Positions 1 through 9,914 of a stretch of 45,962 nt of DNA are shown piece after piece. The position numbers were made by a program, and so were the translations under genes. The notes under the pieces were generated by a model, which did no database searches, was not told where the DNA came from, and saw nothing but the letters and a program-made list of their open reading frames with translations. The DNA comes from Gilliamella bombi (lineage in GTDB: Bacteria > Pseudomonadota > Gammaproteobacteria > Enterobacterales > Orbaceae), in assembly GCF_900103255.1 (NCBI RefSeq), contig NZ_FMWS01000002.1, positions 1 through 45,962 on the forward strand. The letters are read 5' to 3'. How positions within the stretch are numbered: position 1 is the stretch's first letter; each line of letters begins with the position of its first letter.

Positions 1-566
1 TAAGTTTGGGGTATTTACAATAAAACCCGTTAATTTACCTAAATCCTCCTGCATTTTTATGCTGTTAGCCAGCTAGCTACCATTCTTCTTAGTTTTTGTT
101 CATCCATTTTAAGTTGTTGCATTAGCTCTAGTATTTGGCTTGTTCTTTTTTAAATTATTTTTAATCTTTTTAGAAAGAAATACCACAACGCTAATTAAAA
201 TAAAATTAATAACAAAATCAAAAATGAACGTACCTGCCGATGTTAATATGCTTTTTTTGTAAATGGAAAAAATAAGAAAACTAACTAATGTAATTATCCA
301 CGTTATCCTTATTATTGAAAAACATTATATATCATTCGCCCATCCCATTGATTAATTAAAATATATAAATTAAACACGCAATTAACTTAACTTGTTACTT
401 TTTAAAAATTTTTGAAAGATTATAACGATCAGTAAGGTTAATTGCGATAGATAAAAACTATTATAATATATTTTATTGATCTGCGAAACCGATCATAATA
501 CAATAGTCAATCTTTTTAACTCAACCTTTACTTTACTTTTAATAAATTTTTATAGATAAGGAGAAA
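1..566. other. AT-rich stretch without an intact gene
   Basis: No reading frame with a normal start and convincing length is present. The left part holds a start-less membrane-protein frame on the minus strand (109-324, listed separately). The right part, about 325-550, is almost pure A/T with scattered GATC-containing short words and no convincing hairpin terminator. The promoter of the gene at 567 must lie here, but no good -35/-10 pair could be picked. Confidence 0.6.
109..324 (-). pseudogene. start-less remnant of a small membrane protein
   Basis: The minus-strand frame ending at a TAA at 109-111 stays open for 71 codons up to a TAA at 325-327, with no ATG, GTG or TTG. Its translation looks coded: two hydrophobic segments (around WIITLVSFLIFSIY and FIFDFVINFILISVVVFL) followed by a lysine/asparagine-rich tail ending RANATT. 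An ATG (MFFNNKD...) lies just upstream in another frame and stops quickly, so a frameshift or 5' truncation is likely. The family is not recognised. Alternatively it is a real gene using a rare start such as ATT. Confidence is moderate that this is coding-derived and low on function. Confidence 0.4.
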
Positions 567-890
567 ATGATGCTTGGTAGAATTTTGAACGGTTATTATT
601 CTGATCTTGACGGAGATTATTATATTACAACGAATCCTTTAGTTAGAGATGGTATAGCTTTGCTTTATTGGATTGGGTTTACTTTAATTATTTTTGATAA
701 ATTTTTGGGACTAGATAATCCTATTAAAGTTTTTATGGCACTTTACGATATGTTTCATAATTTAGGCGGTTTACAAGGGTTTGGGATTTTAATTATTTAC
801 TTTTTCTTTACTAGCTTTATTTTTGGTTGGCTTCCAAGCATGTTTACATTAAGAATTTTAAAAATTTTAGAAAACTTATCTGGTAAATAA
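567..890 (+). CDS. small hypothetical membrane protein (107 aa)
   Basis: Not recognised. The ATG follows a good AAGGAG at about 557-562. A second ATG follows immediately, so the start could be one codon later. Two hydrophobic segments are visible, about residues 29-45 (IALLYWIGFTLIIFDKF) and 68-90 (GLQGFGILIIYFFFTSFIFGW), joined by a region with MALYDMFHN, so a two-pass inner-membrane protein is expected. The gene is followed at short distance by two lipoprotein genes on the same strand and may be co-transcribed with them. Base composition is even more AT-rich than the core genes in this window, consistent with accessory DNA beside tRNA-Pro. Confidence 0.7.
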   Translation: MMLGRILNGYYSDLDGDYYITTNPLVRDGIALLYWIGFTLIIFDKFLGLDNPIKVFMALYDMFHNLGGLQGFGILIIYFFFTSFIFGWLPSMFTLRILKILENLSGK

Positions 891-942
891 ATAACTATTT
901 AAATAATGAGGCTTATTTGTGTTAATTACAAGGAATAAAATA

Positions 943-1236
943 ATGAAAAAAATAATTAGTTTTGTGTGTGTTAGTGTTTTAGGTTTTGTTTTGGTGGGAT
1001 GTGGTGATAAAAACACAATTATTTATGATTTAAAAACAGGTAAAGCAACAGCAAGTGGTTTTGATTCTCAAGCTCCAGATTTAACTGGAGTTGGTTATAT
1101 GAAAATAATGAATGAGATTAGTAAAAATTGTAATCTTGATACTGTAACACTTGCTATAAATTTAAATACTGATGGTAAATACACAACAAAAGTATGTAAA
1201 AACGGCATTACTTACAAATTAATTAATGCTAAGTAA
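943..1236 (+). CDS. small putative lipoprotein (97 aa), first of a tandem pair
   Basis: Hypothetical lipoprotein. The ATG at 943 is preferred over a GTG at 919 because AAGGA sits at 930-934 and the protein then begins with a standard signal peptide, MKKIISF, with lipobox LVGC (lipidated Cys20). The mature part is short (about 77 residues) with two further cysteines (in SKNCNL and KVCKNG) that could form a disulfide in the periplasm. The first 20 residues match the next gene almost exactly, while the mature parts differ. No family or function recognised. Confidence 0.75.
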   Translation: MKKIISFVCVSVLGFVLVGCGDKNTIIYDLKTGKATASGFDSQAPDLTGVGYMKIMNEISKNCNLDTVTLAINLNTDGKYTTKVCKNGITYKLINAK

Positions 1237-1255
1237 AAAAGAAAGGGGTTAAATA

Positions 1256-1807
1256 ATGAAAAAAATAATTAGTTTTTTTTGTATTAGTGTTTTAAGCATG
1301 GTGTTGGTTGGTTGTGGTGATGATGAGTTTGTAAAATTTGCTAAAGAAGCAATAAAAGATCAAAAAGAATGGGCTATGCTTTATGATTTTAAAAATAACA
1401 AATTCTATCAGTATCATACTTATTCAATTCGTAAAAATCAAGAACCATCTTTTATAATTGATCGTGAATTGAAAAATTGCTCAGTTTCAAAAGAAGAAAT
1501 AAATAAAGTAATATTATCTGACGATTCAATTAATTTAACTTGTGATTCATACTTTGTTGGTGATTTAAAAGTAAAAGTGAAAATTGTTGGTAAAAAATCA
1601 TCATATGATCAAAATATTCTTGATAATGATTTTAATTATCTATTTAACTTTAACACTAACAAAGTATATTATAAAATTTCAGGTGATACAGATGAACAAA
1701 TGAAAAAAAATGCAGAAAAAACAAAAAGCTCATGTCACTCAAAAGATAAAGAAATTTATGACGATTGCGGTCTCTTTAATTCAAGAGAGAAAATAATTGG
1801 TTTATAA
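1256..1807 (+). CDS. putative lipoprotein (183 aa), second of a tandem pair
   Basis: Hypothetical lipoprotein. It begins 19 bp after the previous stop with GAAAGGGG upstream of the ATG. The signal peptide starts MKKIISFFC and ends in lipobox LVGC, with Cys20 as the lipidation site. The mature domain is lysine-rich and polar, with recurring phrases of the type LYDFKNNKFYQY and YLFNFNTNKVYYK, suggesting two related beta-rich halves, and has four cysteines after the lipid anchor. It shares its leader with the preceding gene, so the pair probably arose by duplication followed by divergence of the mature part. An intrinsic terminator follows at 1816. No known family recognised. Confidence 0.75.
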   Translation: MKKIISFFCISVLSMVLVGCGDDEFVKFAKEAIKDQKEWAMLYDFKNNKFYQYHTYSIRKNQEPSFIIDRELKNCSVSKEEINKVILSDDSINLTCDSYFVGDLKVKVKIVGKKSSYDQNILDNDFNYLFNFNTNKVYYKISGDTDEQMKKNAEKTKSSCHSKDKEIYDDCGLFNSREKIIGL

Positions 1808-1815
1808 GTAATAAT

Positions 1816-1839
1816 AAAAAGAGGGGATTCCCTCTTTTT
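1816..1839. terminator. bidirectional intrinsic terminator
   Basis: A 10-bp perfect inverted repeat, AAAAAGAGGG / CCCTCTTTTT, with a GATT loop. T-runs occur in both orientations, so it can end the lipoprotein operon and also the minus-strand remnant whose TAA overlaps it at 1838-1840. Confidence 0.85.
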
Positions 1840-2092
1840 ATAAAATTGTTGGGAGTTTTACCTTTTTATTTTGTATATGTTGTATATCTTCTTCTTTTTC
1901 AATTTTAAACTTATTTAATAAATACTCTTTTTCTTTCAAATTACATTTTTTAGTAATTTCACTTCTGCTAAAATATAAAAAATAACTTATTTTATAATAA
2001 GTTAGCTTTAATTTTTTATTTTTATTAAATAATGTAATTATGTTATTTTTTAAGGTATTAATGATGTTAAAAAAGGGTTTTGAAAGGAAAAA
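1838..2092 (-). pseudogene. start-less gene remnant abutting the tRNA-Pro 3' end
   Basis: On the minus strand a frame stays open from inside tRNA-Pro down to a TAA at 1838-1840: 84 sense codons between the tRNA 3' end and the stop, in DNA of roughly 20 percent GC where stops should be frequent. The C-terminal end looks protein-like (SRSEITKKCNLKEKEYLLNK, then a charged stretch ending KKVKLPTIL). There is no usable start codon, as if the 5' part had been lost at the tRNA boundary. Family unknown. It could be chance in AT-rich DNA, but position, length and composition favour a truncated gene. Confidence 0.4.
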
Positions 2093-2169
2093 TGGTCGGC
2101 GAGAGAGGATTCGAACCTCCGACCCACTGGTCCCAAACCAGTTGCGCTACCAAGCTGCGCTACTCGCCG
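2093..2169 (-). tRNA. tRNA-Pro (anticodon UGG)
   Basis: The reverse complement begins CGGCGAGTAGCGCAGC and ends TCTCGCCGACCA: a 77-nt cloverleaf with encoded CCA, TTCGAATCC T-loop, acceptor stem CGGCGAG/CTCGCCG, and anticodon TGG at 2133-2135 in the loop TTTGGGA. It looks the same as E. coli proM. It lies 72 bp beyond the end of tgt. Confidence 0.97.
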
Positions 2170-2241
2170 TTGGAAGCGCATAATACTGCGCTTCCTAAAA
2201 AGTGTCAATACCTACGATAAAAATTTATATCTGCTATGTCT

Positions 2242-3438
<1,197 letters not shown>

Positions 3439-3515
3439 TCACCGTATCATTAATTTTCGGTGTTAGTTTATCGTGCTAGGCATCAATAAACAATATTTGA
3501 AAGGATTTAAGACAT

Positions 3516-4190
3516 TTGAAGCATATTAATTTATTTTTAATATCATGTTTTTCAATTAGTTTATTAGTTGGTTGTCAAAACTTCAATAATGAAGTTGCGC
3601 TAATTATTACATCAGACAAAATTAAACATTTATCTGAACAAGACATCGAGGCTATTGGAGCACAAGCGTGTGCTGACTCAGATAAACGATCTGTTATTGC
3701 TAATGAAAGTAGTTGGCTTACCCAAAAACTTGAAAAACTAACTCAAACGTTGCCTAAAAAGATTAATGATATTGAAGTAAATTACAAAGTTTATTTAAAT
3801 ACTGATCCTAATGCATGGGCAACAGCTAATGGTTGTATTCGCATAAACAGTGGATTAATAAAATTATTAAACGATAATGAATTACAGGCAGTTTTAGCTC
3901 ATGAACAAGCTCATATTGCTCTTAAGCATGCTATAAAATCATTTAAACTAGCCCCTTATGTTGGGATAACCAATAAAGAGGTAATAGTTCTTGTTAAAGA
4001 AGATATTGCTCAACAATATGAGTTTGAAGCCGACCATTATGCCTTGAAATTATTAATGAGCAGTAATATTAACCCAATCGGGCTTGTAACTATGTTAAAA
4101 AAAATGCCGATTCATTCAAAAACAAAAACATCGCATCCATCAAATACAAAACGTATTGAGCGTATTTTAGAGCAATTAGGCAATAAATAA
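3516..4190 (+). CDS. M48-family metallopeptidase lipoprotein, LoiP paralogue
   Basis: Predicted outer-membrane-anchored zinc endopeptidase. A TTG start at 3516 is chosen because AAGGA lies at 3501-3505 and the protein then begins with a signal peptide whose lipobox is LVGC (Cys20). The active site HEQAH (His129, Glu130, His133) is intact, with the third ligand region YEFEAD (Glu169, Asp173), so it should be catalytically competent. At 224 residues it is shorter than the LoiP-like paralogue at 5462 (252); the loss is mainly between the HExxH helix and the third ligand. Both share AWATANGC/AWAMANGC and ending SHPS...R. The gene is alone on its strand between tgt and queA. Confidence 0.85.
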   Translation: MKHINLFLISCFSISLLVGCQNFNNEVALIITSDKIKHLSEQDIEAIGAQACADSDKRSVIANESSWLTQKLEKLTQTLPKKINDIEVNYKVYLNTDPNAWATANGCIRINSGLIKLLNDNELQAVLAHEQAHIALKHAIKSFKLAPYVGITNKEVIVLVKEDIAQQYEFEADHYALKLLMSSNINPIGLVTMLKKMPIHSKTKTSHPSNTKRIERILEQLGNK

Positions 4191-4268
4191 GTATTTATAT
4201 AGATAAGCTTAATATAGCCATAAAGTTTGAAATTAGCTTAATTAAATTGGATATTTATTTGATATTTA

Positions 4269-5309
4269 TTAATATTTATTACTTTTCGCTGTAATAAACA
4301 TAGCATCACCATAACTAAAAAATCGATAGTTTTCTTTAACAGCATGTTGGTAAGCTTTCATGGTGTTTTCATAACCAGCAAAGGCAGAAACAAGCATAAT
4401 CAAAGTTGATTCAGGTAAATGAAAATTAGTTATGAGCGAATCAATGACCTTAAATTGATACCCCGGATAAATAAAAATTTGGGTATCGGCAAAAAAAGGA
4501 ACTATTTTTCCTGTGTTTTGTGCTGCACTTTCTAAAGCTCGAACAGAAGTTGTTCCCACAGCGATAACTTTTTTGTTTCGTGCTTTACATGCTAACACCG
4601 CTTCCACAACAGTTTCTGGCACTTCAGCATATTCAGAGTGCATAATATGGTTTTCAATGTTTTCAACCCTAACTGGTTGGAATGTTCCTGCTCCAACGTG
4701 TAAAGTGACAAATGCCATTTCGACGCCTTTCTGTTTTAGTTTTTCTAATAAAGGTTTATCGAAATGAAGACCCGCCGTGGGTGCAGCAACGGCTCCTGGC
4801 ACTTTACTATACACTGTTTGATAAACTTCACGATCTTGTTCATTATCTGGGCGATCAATATATGGCGGTAATGGAATATGACCTATCTTATTTAAAACAC
4901 TAAGCACATCGTCAGGAAATTGCAATTCAAATAAAGCATCGTGGCGTGTTAGCATGGTAACCTTAATAGGGTCATTTTCACCTAATATTAGTTCAGCACC
5001 TGCTTTGGGTGATTTTGAAGCTCTAATATGCGCTAGAGCTCGGTTATTATCTAATATTCTTTCAATTAATATTTCAATTTTTCCACCTGAAGCTTTTTTT
5101 CCATATAAGCGAGCAGGAATAACTTTAGTATTGTTGAAAATAAGTAAATCACCCGGATTGATTTTATCGATAATATCAGTAAATACATTATCTTCAACTT
5201 TACCTGTATGGCTATCAAGAGATAAAAGTCGGCATGCACTTCTGTTTTTTGAAGGATGTTTGGCAATTAGTTCTTTAGGAAGATAAAAATCAAAATCGGA
5301 TAGTTGCAT
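4269..5309 (-). CDS. queA: S-adenosylmethionine:tRNA ribosyltransferase-isomerase
   Basis: Transfers and rearranges the ribose of S-adenosylmethionine onto preQ1 in tRNA, giving epoxyqueuosine. The start at 5309 ([11 protein letters not shown]) is preferred over the ATG at 5324: GAGGA lies eight bases before it, and E. coli QueA begins at the equivalent position. This gives 346 residues, near the family norm. Family signatures are [85 protein letters not shown] and [11 protein letters not shown]. It is flanked on both sides by M48 lipoprotein peptidases on the opposite strand, an unusual arrangement. Confidence 0.97.
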   Translation of the reverse strand: MQLSDFDFYLPKELIAKHPSKNRSACRLLSLDSHTGKVEDNVFTDIIDKINPGDLLIFNNTKVIPARLYGKKASGGKIEILIERILDNNRALAHIRASKSPKAGAELILGENDPIKVTMLTRHDALFELQFPDDVLSVLNKIGHIPLPPYIDRPDNEQDREVYQTVYSKVPGAVAAPTAGLHFDKPLLEKLKQKGVEMAFVTLHVGAGTFQPVRVENIENHIMHSEYAEVPETVVEAVLACKARNKKVIAVGTTSVRALESAAQNTGKIVPFFADTQIFIYPGYQFKVIDSLITNFHLPESTLIMLVSAFAGYENTMKAYQHAVKENYRFFSYGDAMFITAKSNKY

Positions 5310-5461
5310 AATCGTGTTCCTCAAAAATGAGGCATTAGTCTAAAGCCCGGATATTGTCTAATCAAGCAATTATTTGTTGATTATTATAAAAGTTACGTTA
5401 AAATTTAAATTGTCTAAAGAAATTAGGCATTTGACATTTATATTAATATAAGGAAAAGAGT

Positions 5462-6220
5462 ATGAATAAACATCAAAAAACATTGTTAGTTGCACTACCT
5501 CTAGTTGCAGCAATGTCACTCGCTGGTTGTAAAAATATGAGCGCAGATGACTTAACTAGCCTTGGCATGAAAAGTTTGCAAGCTGCTACTCTAAGTGATA
5601 ATGATGTTAAAGCATTAAGTCAACAATCATGTGCTGAAATGGATGCTCAATCAAGAATTGCTCCAGCAAAAAGCGCTTATACTAAACGATTAAATAAAAT
5701 TGCAAAAACACTTGGTAATAATCTAAACGGTACACCAATCAACTATAAAGTATACATCACAAAAGATGTTAATGCATGGGCAATGGCTAATGGCTGTGTT
5801 CGTGTATATAGTGGTCTAATGGATATGATGACTGATAACGAAATTCAAGGTGTTTTAGGTCACGAATTAGGTCACGTAGCTTTAGGTCATAGTAAAAAAG
5901 CAATACAAGTTGCTTATGCAACTGAAATAGCACGTGATGCAGCAGCTGCTTCTGGTAATGCAAAAATTGCTTCTTTATCAAAATCTAGCTTAGGTGCGTT
6001 AGCATCAGCAGTGATTAATTCTCAATTTTCACAAAAACAAGAACAAGATGCGGATAACTATTCTTTCGATTTCTTAGTTAAGAAAAAAATTAATCCAGCA
6101 GGACTTGCATCTGCATTTGATAAATTAGGTGGTGGTGACTCTTCAATCTTAAGTAGCCATCCATCTTCAACAGATCGTGCAAACAACATTCGTAAAAAAA
6201 TCGCTGAACTTAAAAAATAA
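5462..6220 (+). CDS. loiP: M48-family metalloprotease lipoprotein LoiP
   Basis: Outer-membrane lipoprotein zinc protease; E. coli LoiP (YggG) cleaves phenylalanine-containing sites and acts at low osmolarity. The 252-residue length equals the E. coli protein. The signal peptide ends in lipobox LAGC (Cys23). The catalytic motif HELGH (His134, Glu135, His138) and the distal QEQDAD segment (Glu194, Asp198) are present. Long stretches match E. coli LoiP, for example VYSGLMDMMTDNE and VINSQFSQKQE. AAGGAAAAG lies just before the ATG and a strong terminator follows, so it is probably monocistronic. A shorter paralogue lies at 3516. Confidence 0.92.
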   Translation: MNKHQKTLLVALPLVAAMSLAGCKNMSADDLTSLGMKSLQAATLSDNDVKALSQQSCAEMDAQSRIAPAKSAYTKRLNKIAKTLGNNLNGTPINYKVYITKDVNAWAMANGCVRVYSGLMDMMTDNEIQGVLGHELGHVALGHSKKAIQVAYATEIARDAAAASGNAKIASLSKSSLGALASAVINSQFSQKQEQDADNYSFDFLVKKKINPAGLASAFDKLGGGDSSILSSHPSSTDRANNIRKKIAELKK

Positions 6221-6238
6221 GCACAGTAATTTTTAATC

Positions 6239-6266
6239 AAAAGCGCTATTAATGGCGCTTTTTTTA
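6239..6266 (+). terminator. intrinsic terminator after loiP
   Basis: AAAAGCGC ... GCGCTTTT inverted repeat with an eight-base loop, extended by TTTTTATTT. It lies 20 bp after the loiP stop. Confidence 0.85.
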
Positions 6267-6300
6267 TTTGTTACCAATAAAATAAAATTTGAAGACGAAG

Positions 6301-6753
6301 CTAAGATTTAAAAGTTTCAAGGCGATTATTGATAATACATTGATCTTTAACCATTTCAAATGAAACCAAAACCCCTTCCAAATTAATACCTAGAGTAATC
6401 AAAATGTTATCGAAAACATAATAGTAACGCATGTGCTCTTCATAGATATGATCTTTAAATCTATAATTATGATTAAACTGATTGGTTAACTCAAACGGCT
6501 GACCAATTTTAAAGTCAAAACCAAGAAAATCTAAAATTTGATTTGCTTTATCACATAAGAAAGTGTTGTCTATAACTTCATCAATTGATAATGCCTCAAC
6601 ATTATCCGAAATATAAAAAAAGAGAATTTGATAACCACAGACTTTTCCTATTCCTGAAATATCAGCATAACCGAAGTCTTCGATAATACGATACTCATCT
6701 AAATTAAAAAAAAGATCGATATCAAGTGTGGCGAATCTTGTTATTTGATACAT
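6301..6753 (-). CDS. hypothetical protein (150 aa)
   Basis: Not recognised. An acidic, aromatic-rich soluble protein with no signal peptide or membrane segment. It contains ITRFATLDIDLFFNLDEYRII, a run of short beta-like phrases (GYQILFFYISDN, MRYYYVFDNILITLGINL) and two cysteines. The fold type resembles small immunity or contact-dependent-type accessory proteins, but no family motif can be named. It lies downstream of ribD on the same strand with a gap of about 60 bp, so it may be read through from nrdR-ribD; no terminator is seen between them. Confidence 0.65.
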   Translation of the reverse strand: MYQITRFATLDIDLFFNLDEYRIIEDFGYADISGIGKVCGYQILFFYISDNVEALSIDEVIDNTFLCDKANQILDFLGFDFKIGQPFELTNQFNHNYRFKDHIYEEHMRYYYVFDNILITLGINLEGVLVSFEMVKDQCIINNRLETFKS

Positions 6754-6814
6754 ACCGGCTAACTTACTATTAAATTTTTAGTTTTGAATGTTACTGAAAA
6801 AAGTTATTAACTGT

Positions 6815-7945
6815 TTACAAAGTTGCAAGTAATTTTCTTTTTAAAATAAGTCGAAGATCATCGCCCACCATAGCAATCGATTCAAATTGAAATTGTGGTG
6901 CTAATGAAAGCTTTTGCAGATTTGGCAATATACACATATCTAACGCATTATGACCAAGTAATTTTGGTGCATAATAAATAATTAATTCATCCACTAAATC
7001 TTGTTCTATTAGAGCTCCAGCCAGATGAGCACCAGCTTCAACCCAAACCGAATTTATTTGTTTTTCGGCTAATAATGCAAACAATTTAGATAAATCTATT
7101 TGTTTACAACTAGATGATTCTATAATTAATTTGGTATTTTGTTTTGCAATAAGGTTATCTTTTTTTCGTACTACCCATGTTTCACCTGGCTGATTGAAAA
7201 TATTTTCAGTACCTGTTAGCTGATCTTGACTGTCAATAATTACACGAACAGGTTGCCGAATTTTTTCTGGAAGGTAGATTTTTTTTATTTCATCAGGTAA
7301 TTCGTTATATCTAACTGTTAAACTTGCATTATCAGCTTGCACAGTCGCACGAGTACTTAAAATACAGCTTGCTTGAGCTCGGAACTGTTGCACATCTTCT
7401 CTTGCCTTATTTGATGTTATCCATTTGCTTTCACCAGATGCCATGGCAATTTTACCATCTAATGAGGCGGCTAGTTTAAGTTGAATATAAGGCAAACCTG
7501 TTCGCATGAGTTTTAAAAAGCCTTTATTAATAGCTTCTGCTTGCTCAGTTAAAACGCCAATGGTGACATCTATTCCTGCTTCTTTTAAGCGTTTAATACC
7601 ATTACCTGCAACATTAGGGTTAGGATCTTGCATCGCAATTACTACACGAATGATGCCAGCTTTAATAAGCGCATCAGCACAAGGAGGTGTTCGACCAAAA
7701 TGACTACAAGGCTCTAATGTCACATAAGCTGTTGCGCCGATTGCCTCACCACCAGCCATTTTTAGTGCATGAACTTCGGCATGAGGCTCACCAGCTTTTT
7801 GGTGATAACCTTTGCCAATTATTTGATCATCTTTAACAATGACACAGCCAACATTAGGATTTGGTGTTGTTGTAAAACGACCAAGCTTAGCCAAATCAAT
7901 GGCTTGTTGCATATAGAAGTGATCTTTATTGCAAATTGCAGTCAT
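6815..7945 (-). CDS. ribD: bifunctional riboflavin deaminase/reductase RibD
   Basis: Second and third steps of riboflavin synthesis: deamination of the pyrimidine and NADPH-dependent reduction of its ribosyl side chain. 376 residues. The N-terminal deaminase half has the zinc site His55-Ala-Glu57 and PC(80)SHFGRTPPC(89)ADAL; the C-terminal reductase half begins near residue 150 with LPYIQLKLAASLDGKIA and includes GESKWITS and VWVEAGAHLAGALIEQDLVDEL. It follows nrdR by 8 bp, the usual nrdR-ribD order, but ribH and nusB do not follow as they do in enterics. Confidence 0.96.
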   Translation of the reverse strand: MTAICNKDHFYMQQAIDLAKLGRFTTTPNPNVGCVIVKDDQIIGKGYHQKAGEPHAEVHALKMAGGEAIGATAYVTLEPCSHFGRTPPCADALIKAGIIRVVIAMQDPNPNVAGNGIKRLKEAGIDVTIGVLTEQAEAINKGFLKLMRTGLPYIQLKLAASLDGKIAMASGESKWITSNKAREDVQQFRAQASCILSTRATVQADNASLTVRYNELPDEIKKIYLPEKIRQPVRVIIDSQDQLTGTENIFNQPGETWVVRKKDNLIAKQNTKLIIESSSCKQIDLSKLFALLAEKQINSVWVEAGAHLAGALIEQDLVDELIIYYAPKLLGHNALDMCILPNLQKLSLAPQFQFESIAMVGDDLRLILKRKLLATL

Positions 7946-7953
7946 ATTGTTGA

Positions 7954-8406
7954 TTATTTTTGTTGTAACTTAGCAATTTCATTACTAAATTGTTCGATAT
8001 CGTCAAAACTAAAATAAACCGAAGCAAAACGAATATAAGCAATTTTATCTAGATTTTTAAGTTCTTCAATCACATAGTCACCAATTAATTTTGCTGGGAC
8101 TTCACGTTCACCTGTTGCTCTTAGTTTAGATTTTATACGTGTAATCGCATCTTCAATGGCATCAAAACTCACTGGGCGTTTTTCAAGAGCCCTTTTCATA
8201 CCATTGCGTAATTTATCTTCATTGAATGGTTCGCGAACTTTATTGCTTTTAATGACATTAGGCATAATTAATTCAGCAACTTCAAATGTAGTAAATCTTT
8301 CATTACATTCAACACATTGCCGTCTACGACGGACTTGAAATCCTTCACCGATAAGACGTGAATCAATCACCTTTGTATCATCTGCATTACAAAAAGGACA
8401 GTGCAT
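7954..8406 (-). CDS. nrdR: transcriptional repressor NrdR
   Basis: ATP/dATP-sensing repressor of ribonucleotide reductase genes. 150 residues, family-typical. The N-terminal zinc ribbon MHCPFC...RQCVEC (Cys3, Cys6, Cys31, Cys34) with the basic DNA-binding RRRR segment is followed by the ATP-cone domain ([28 protein letters not shown]). It is first gene of a short operon with ribD. No NrdR box was recognised upstream of its own start. Confidence 0.96.
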   Translation of the reverse strand: MHCPFCNADDTKVIDSRLIGEGFQVRRRRQCVECNERFTTFEVAELIMPNVIKSNKVREPFNEDKLRNGMKRALEKRPVSFDAIEDAITRIKSKLRATGEREVPAKLIGDYVIEELKNLDKIAYIRFASVYFSFDDIEQFSNEIAKLQQK

Positions 8407-8592
8407 AAATGTATCCTTATGGCAACAAAATAATCATTACAATATCTGAAAATTTTGATTTAAACAAGGGTCTAATTGTTATGACGTTAATCATTATACT
8501 AGAAAAATAGGTATGGTTTATTCACCTTAAATGTTAGTTTTATCATCGATAGTATTAAAATATATGATGATGAAGATTCACCAAACATTCAA

Positions 8593-8616
8593 AAATTAGC
8601 CACCTATTTGGTGGCA
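8593..8616 (-). terminator. intrinsic terminator of thrABC
   Basis: GCCACC / GGTGGC six-bp GC-rich stem (8599-8604 with 8610-8615). Read on the minus strand it is followed by TAATTTTTG, just past the thrC stop. Confidence 0.75.
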
Positions 8617-8624
8617 TAAAATAC

Positions 8625-9914
8625 TTACCAATTTAATTTAATGAGAAAATCTCTTAATTTAGCAAAATCATCAGGCATACAATGAGAAAGCAATGTCATA
8701 TCAGCTCGCTCTGCTAACTCTTTAGGCAATGGAACTGATTTACCTAAAATATCTTCAACCACTTCTTTAAATTTAGCAGGATGTGCCGTACCTAAAAATA
8801 GTCCATATTCACCCTCTTGTAACTGATCACACAGTGCTCGATAAGCAATTGCACCATGAGGTTCAGATAAGTAACCTTTTTGATCAAGTTCACAAACAGT
8901 TTGCTTAGCAACTTCATCCGAAACAGTAGCATGACCGAGTGATTTAAGATCCCATCCCTCACGCTTATAAATCTCTTCGATACGTGGCCAGTTATTTGGT
9001 TGGCTTACATCCATTGCATTCGATAATGTTGCAATGGTTGCGTGAGGTTCCCACTTACCAGTTTCTAAATAACGAGGTACTGTATCATTGGCATTCGTTG
9101 CGGCAATAAAGCGTTTAATAGGTAATCCCATTGTTTTCGCAAGTAGACCTGCTGTTAAGTCACCAAAATTGCCACTCGGCACAGAAATAACCAGCTGTTC
9201 ACGTTGGGTTGATGTGAGTTGTGCAAAAGCTTCAAAATAGTAACAGATTTGTGCTAATAATCGGCTAATATTAATTGAGTTAGCGGAGTTTAAACCGATT
9301 GTTTTTTTCAAATCTTCATCATCAAATGCTTTTTTAACTAAGGCTTGACACGCATCAAAGTCACTTTGAATAGCAATTGTATGTATATTATCACCTAAAG
9401 TACAAAATAACTTTTCTTGTAATGGACTAATTTTACCTTCTGGGTATAAAATCACGACGCGAATATTTGGTAAATGATAAAACGCATGAGCAACGGCCGC
9501 ACCAGTATCGCCAGAAGTAGCAGTCAAAATAGTAATTTTTTTGTCAGCAGCGACTTGCACTAAAGCTTGCGCCATAAAGCGTCCACCAAAATCTTTAAAT
9601 GCTAATGTTGGTCCATGATATAGTTCTAATGAACCAATGTCTGCTTCCACAGAAGTTACTGGAGCAGGGAATTGAAATGCATTTTTAACAAGTCTATGCA
9701 TATCATCACAGCTAATCTCATCACCAATAAAAGCAGATAAGATCTTGGCACTTCGAGTAATAAAATCAAGTTTTAATAACGACTCAATTTCGGATGATGA
9801 AAATTTAGGTAATTGTTGAGGAAAGAATAAACCTTGCCCTCTTCCTAATCCTTGTTGAACTGCTTGTGCAAAGCTAACTTGCTGGGAATGATCTTTTAAG
9901 TTATATAATTTCAT
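8625..9914 (-). CDS. thrC: threonine synthase
   Basis: PLP enzyme converting O-phosphohomoserine to threonine, last step of the pathway. 429 residues, as in E. coli. The PLP lysine is Lys107 in GPTLAFKDFGG. TSGDTGAAVAHAF and SVPSGNFGDLTAGLLAK bind cofactor and phosphate, and NSANSINISRLLAQ is a further family motif. Last gene of thrABC; a 110-bp gap separates it from thrB (longer than in E. coli), with no hairpin or recognisable promoter in it. A terminator follows. Confidence 0.97.
   Translation of the reverse strand: MKLYNLKDHSQQVSFAQAVQQGLGRGQGLFFPQQLPKFSSSEIESLLKLDFITRSAKILSAFIGDEISCDDMHRLVKNAFQFPAPVTSVEADIGSLELYHGPTLAFKDFGGRFMAQALVQVAADKKITILTATSGDTGAAVAHAFYHLPNIRVVILYPEGKISPLQEKLFCTLGDNIHTIAIQSDFDACQALVKKAFDDEDLKKTIGLNSANSINISRLLAQICYYFEAFAQLTSTQREQLVISVPSGNFGDLTAGLLAKTMGLPIKRFIAATNANDTVPRYLETGKWEPHATIATLSNAMDVSQPNNWPRIEEIYKREGWDLKSLGHATVSDEVAKQTVCELDQKGYLSEPHGAIAYRALCDQLQEGEYGLFLGTAHPAKFKEVVEDILGKSVPLPKELAERADMTLLSHCMPDDFAKLRDFLIKLNW

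Noticed and set aside
1-2170. Complete prophage or integrative element at tRNA-Pro
   Set aside because: No integrase, excisionase, structural or replication genes, and no second att copy were seen; only fragments and small unknown genes.
4513-5286. Plus-strand reading frames inside queA
   Set aside because: They are antisense shadows of a well-conserved gene, with no ribosome binding sites or family features.
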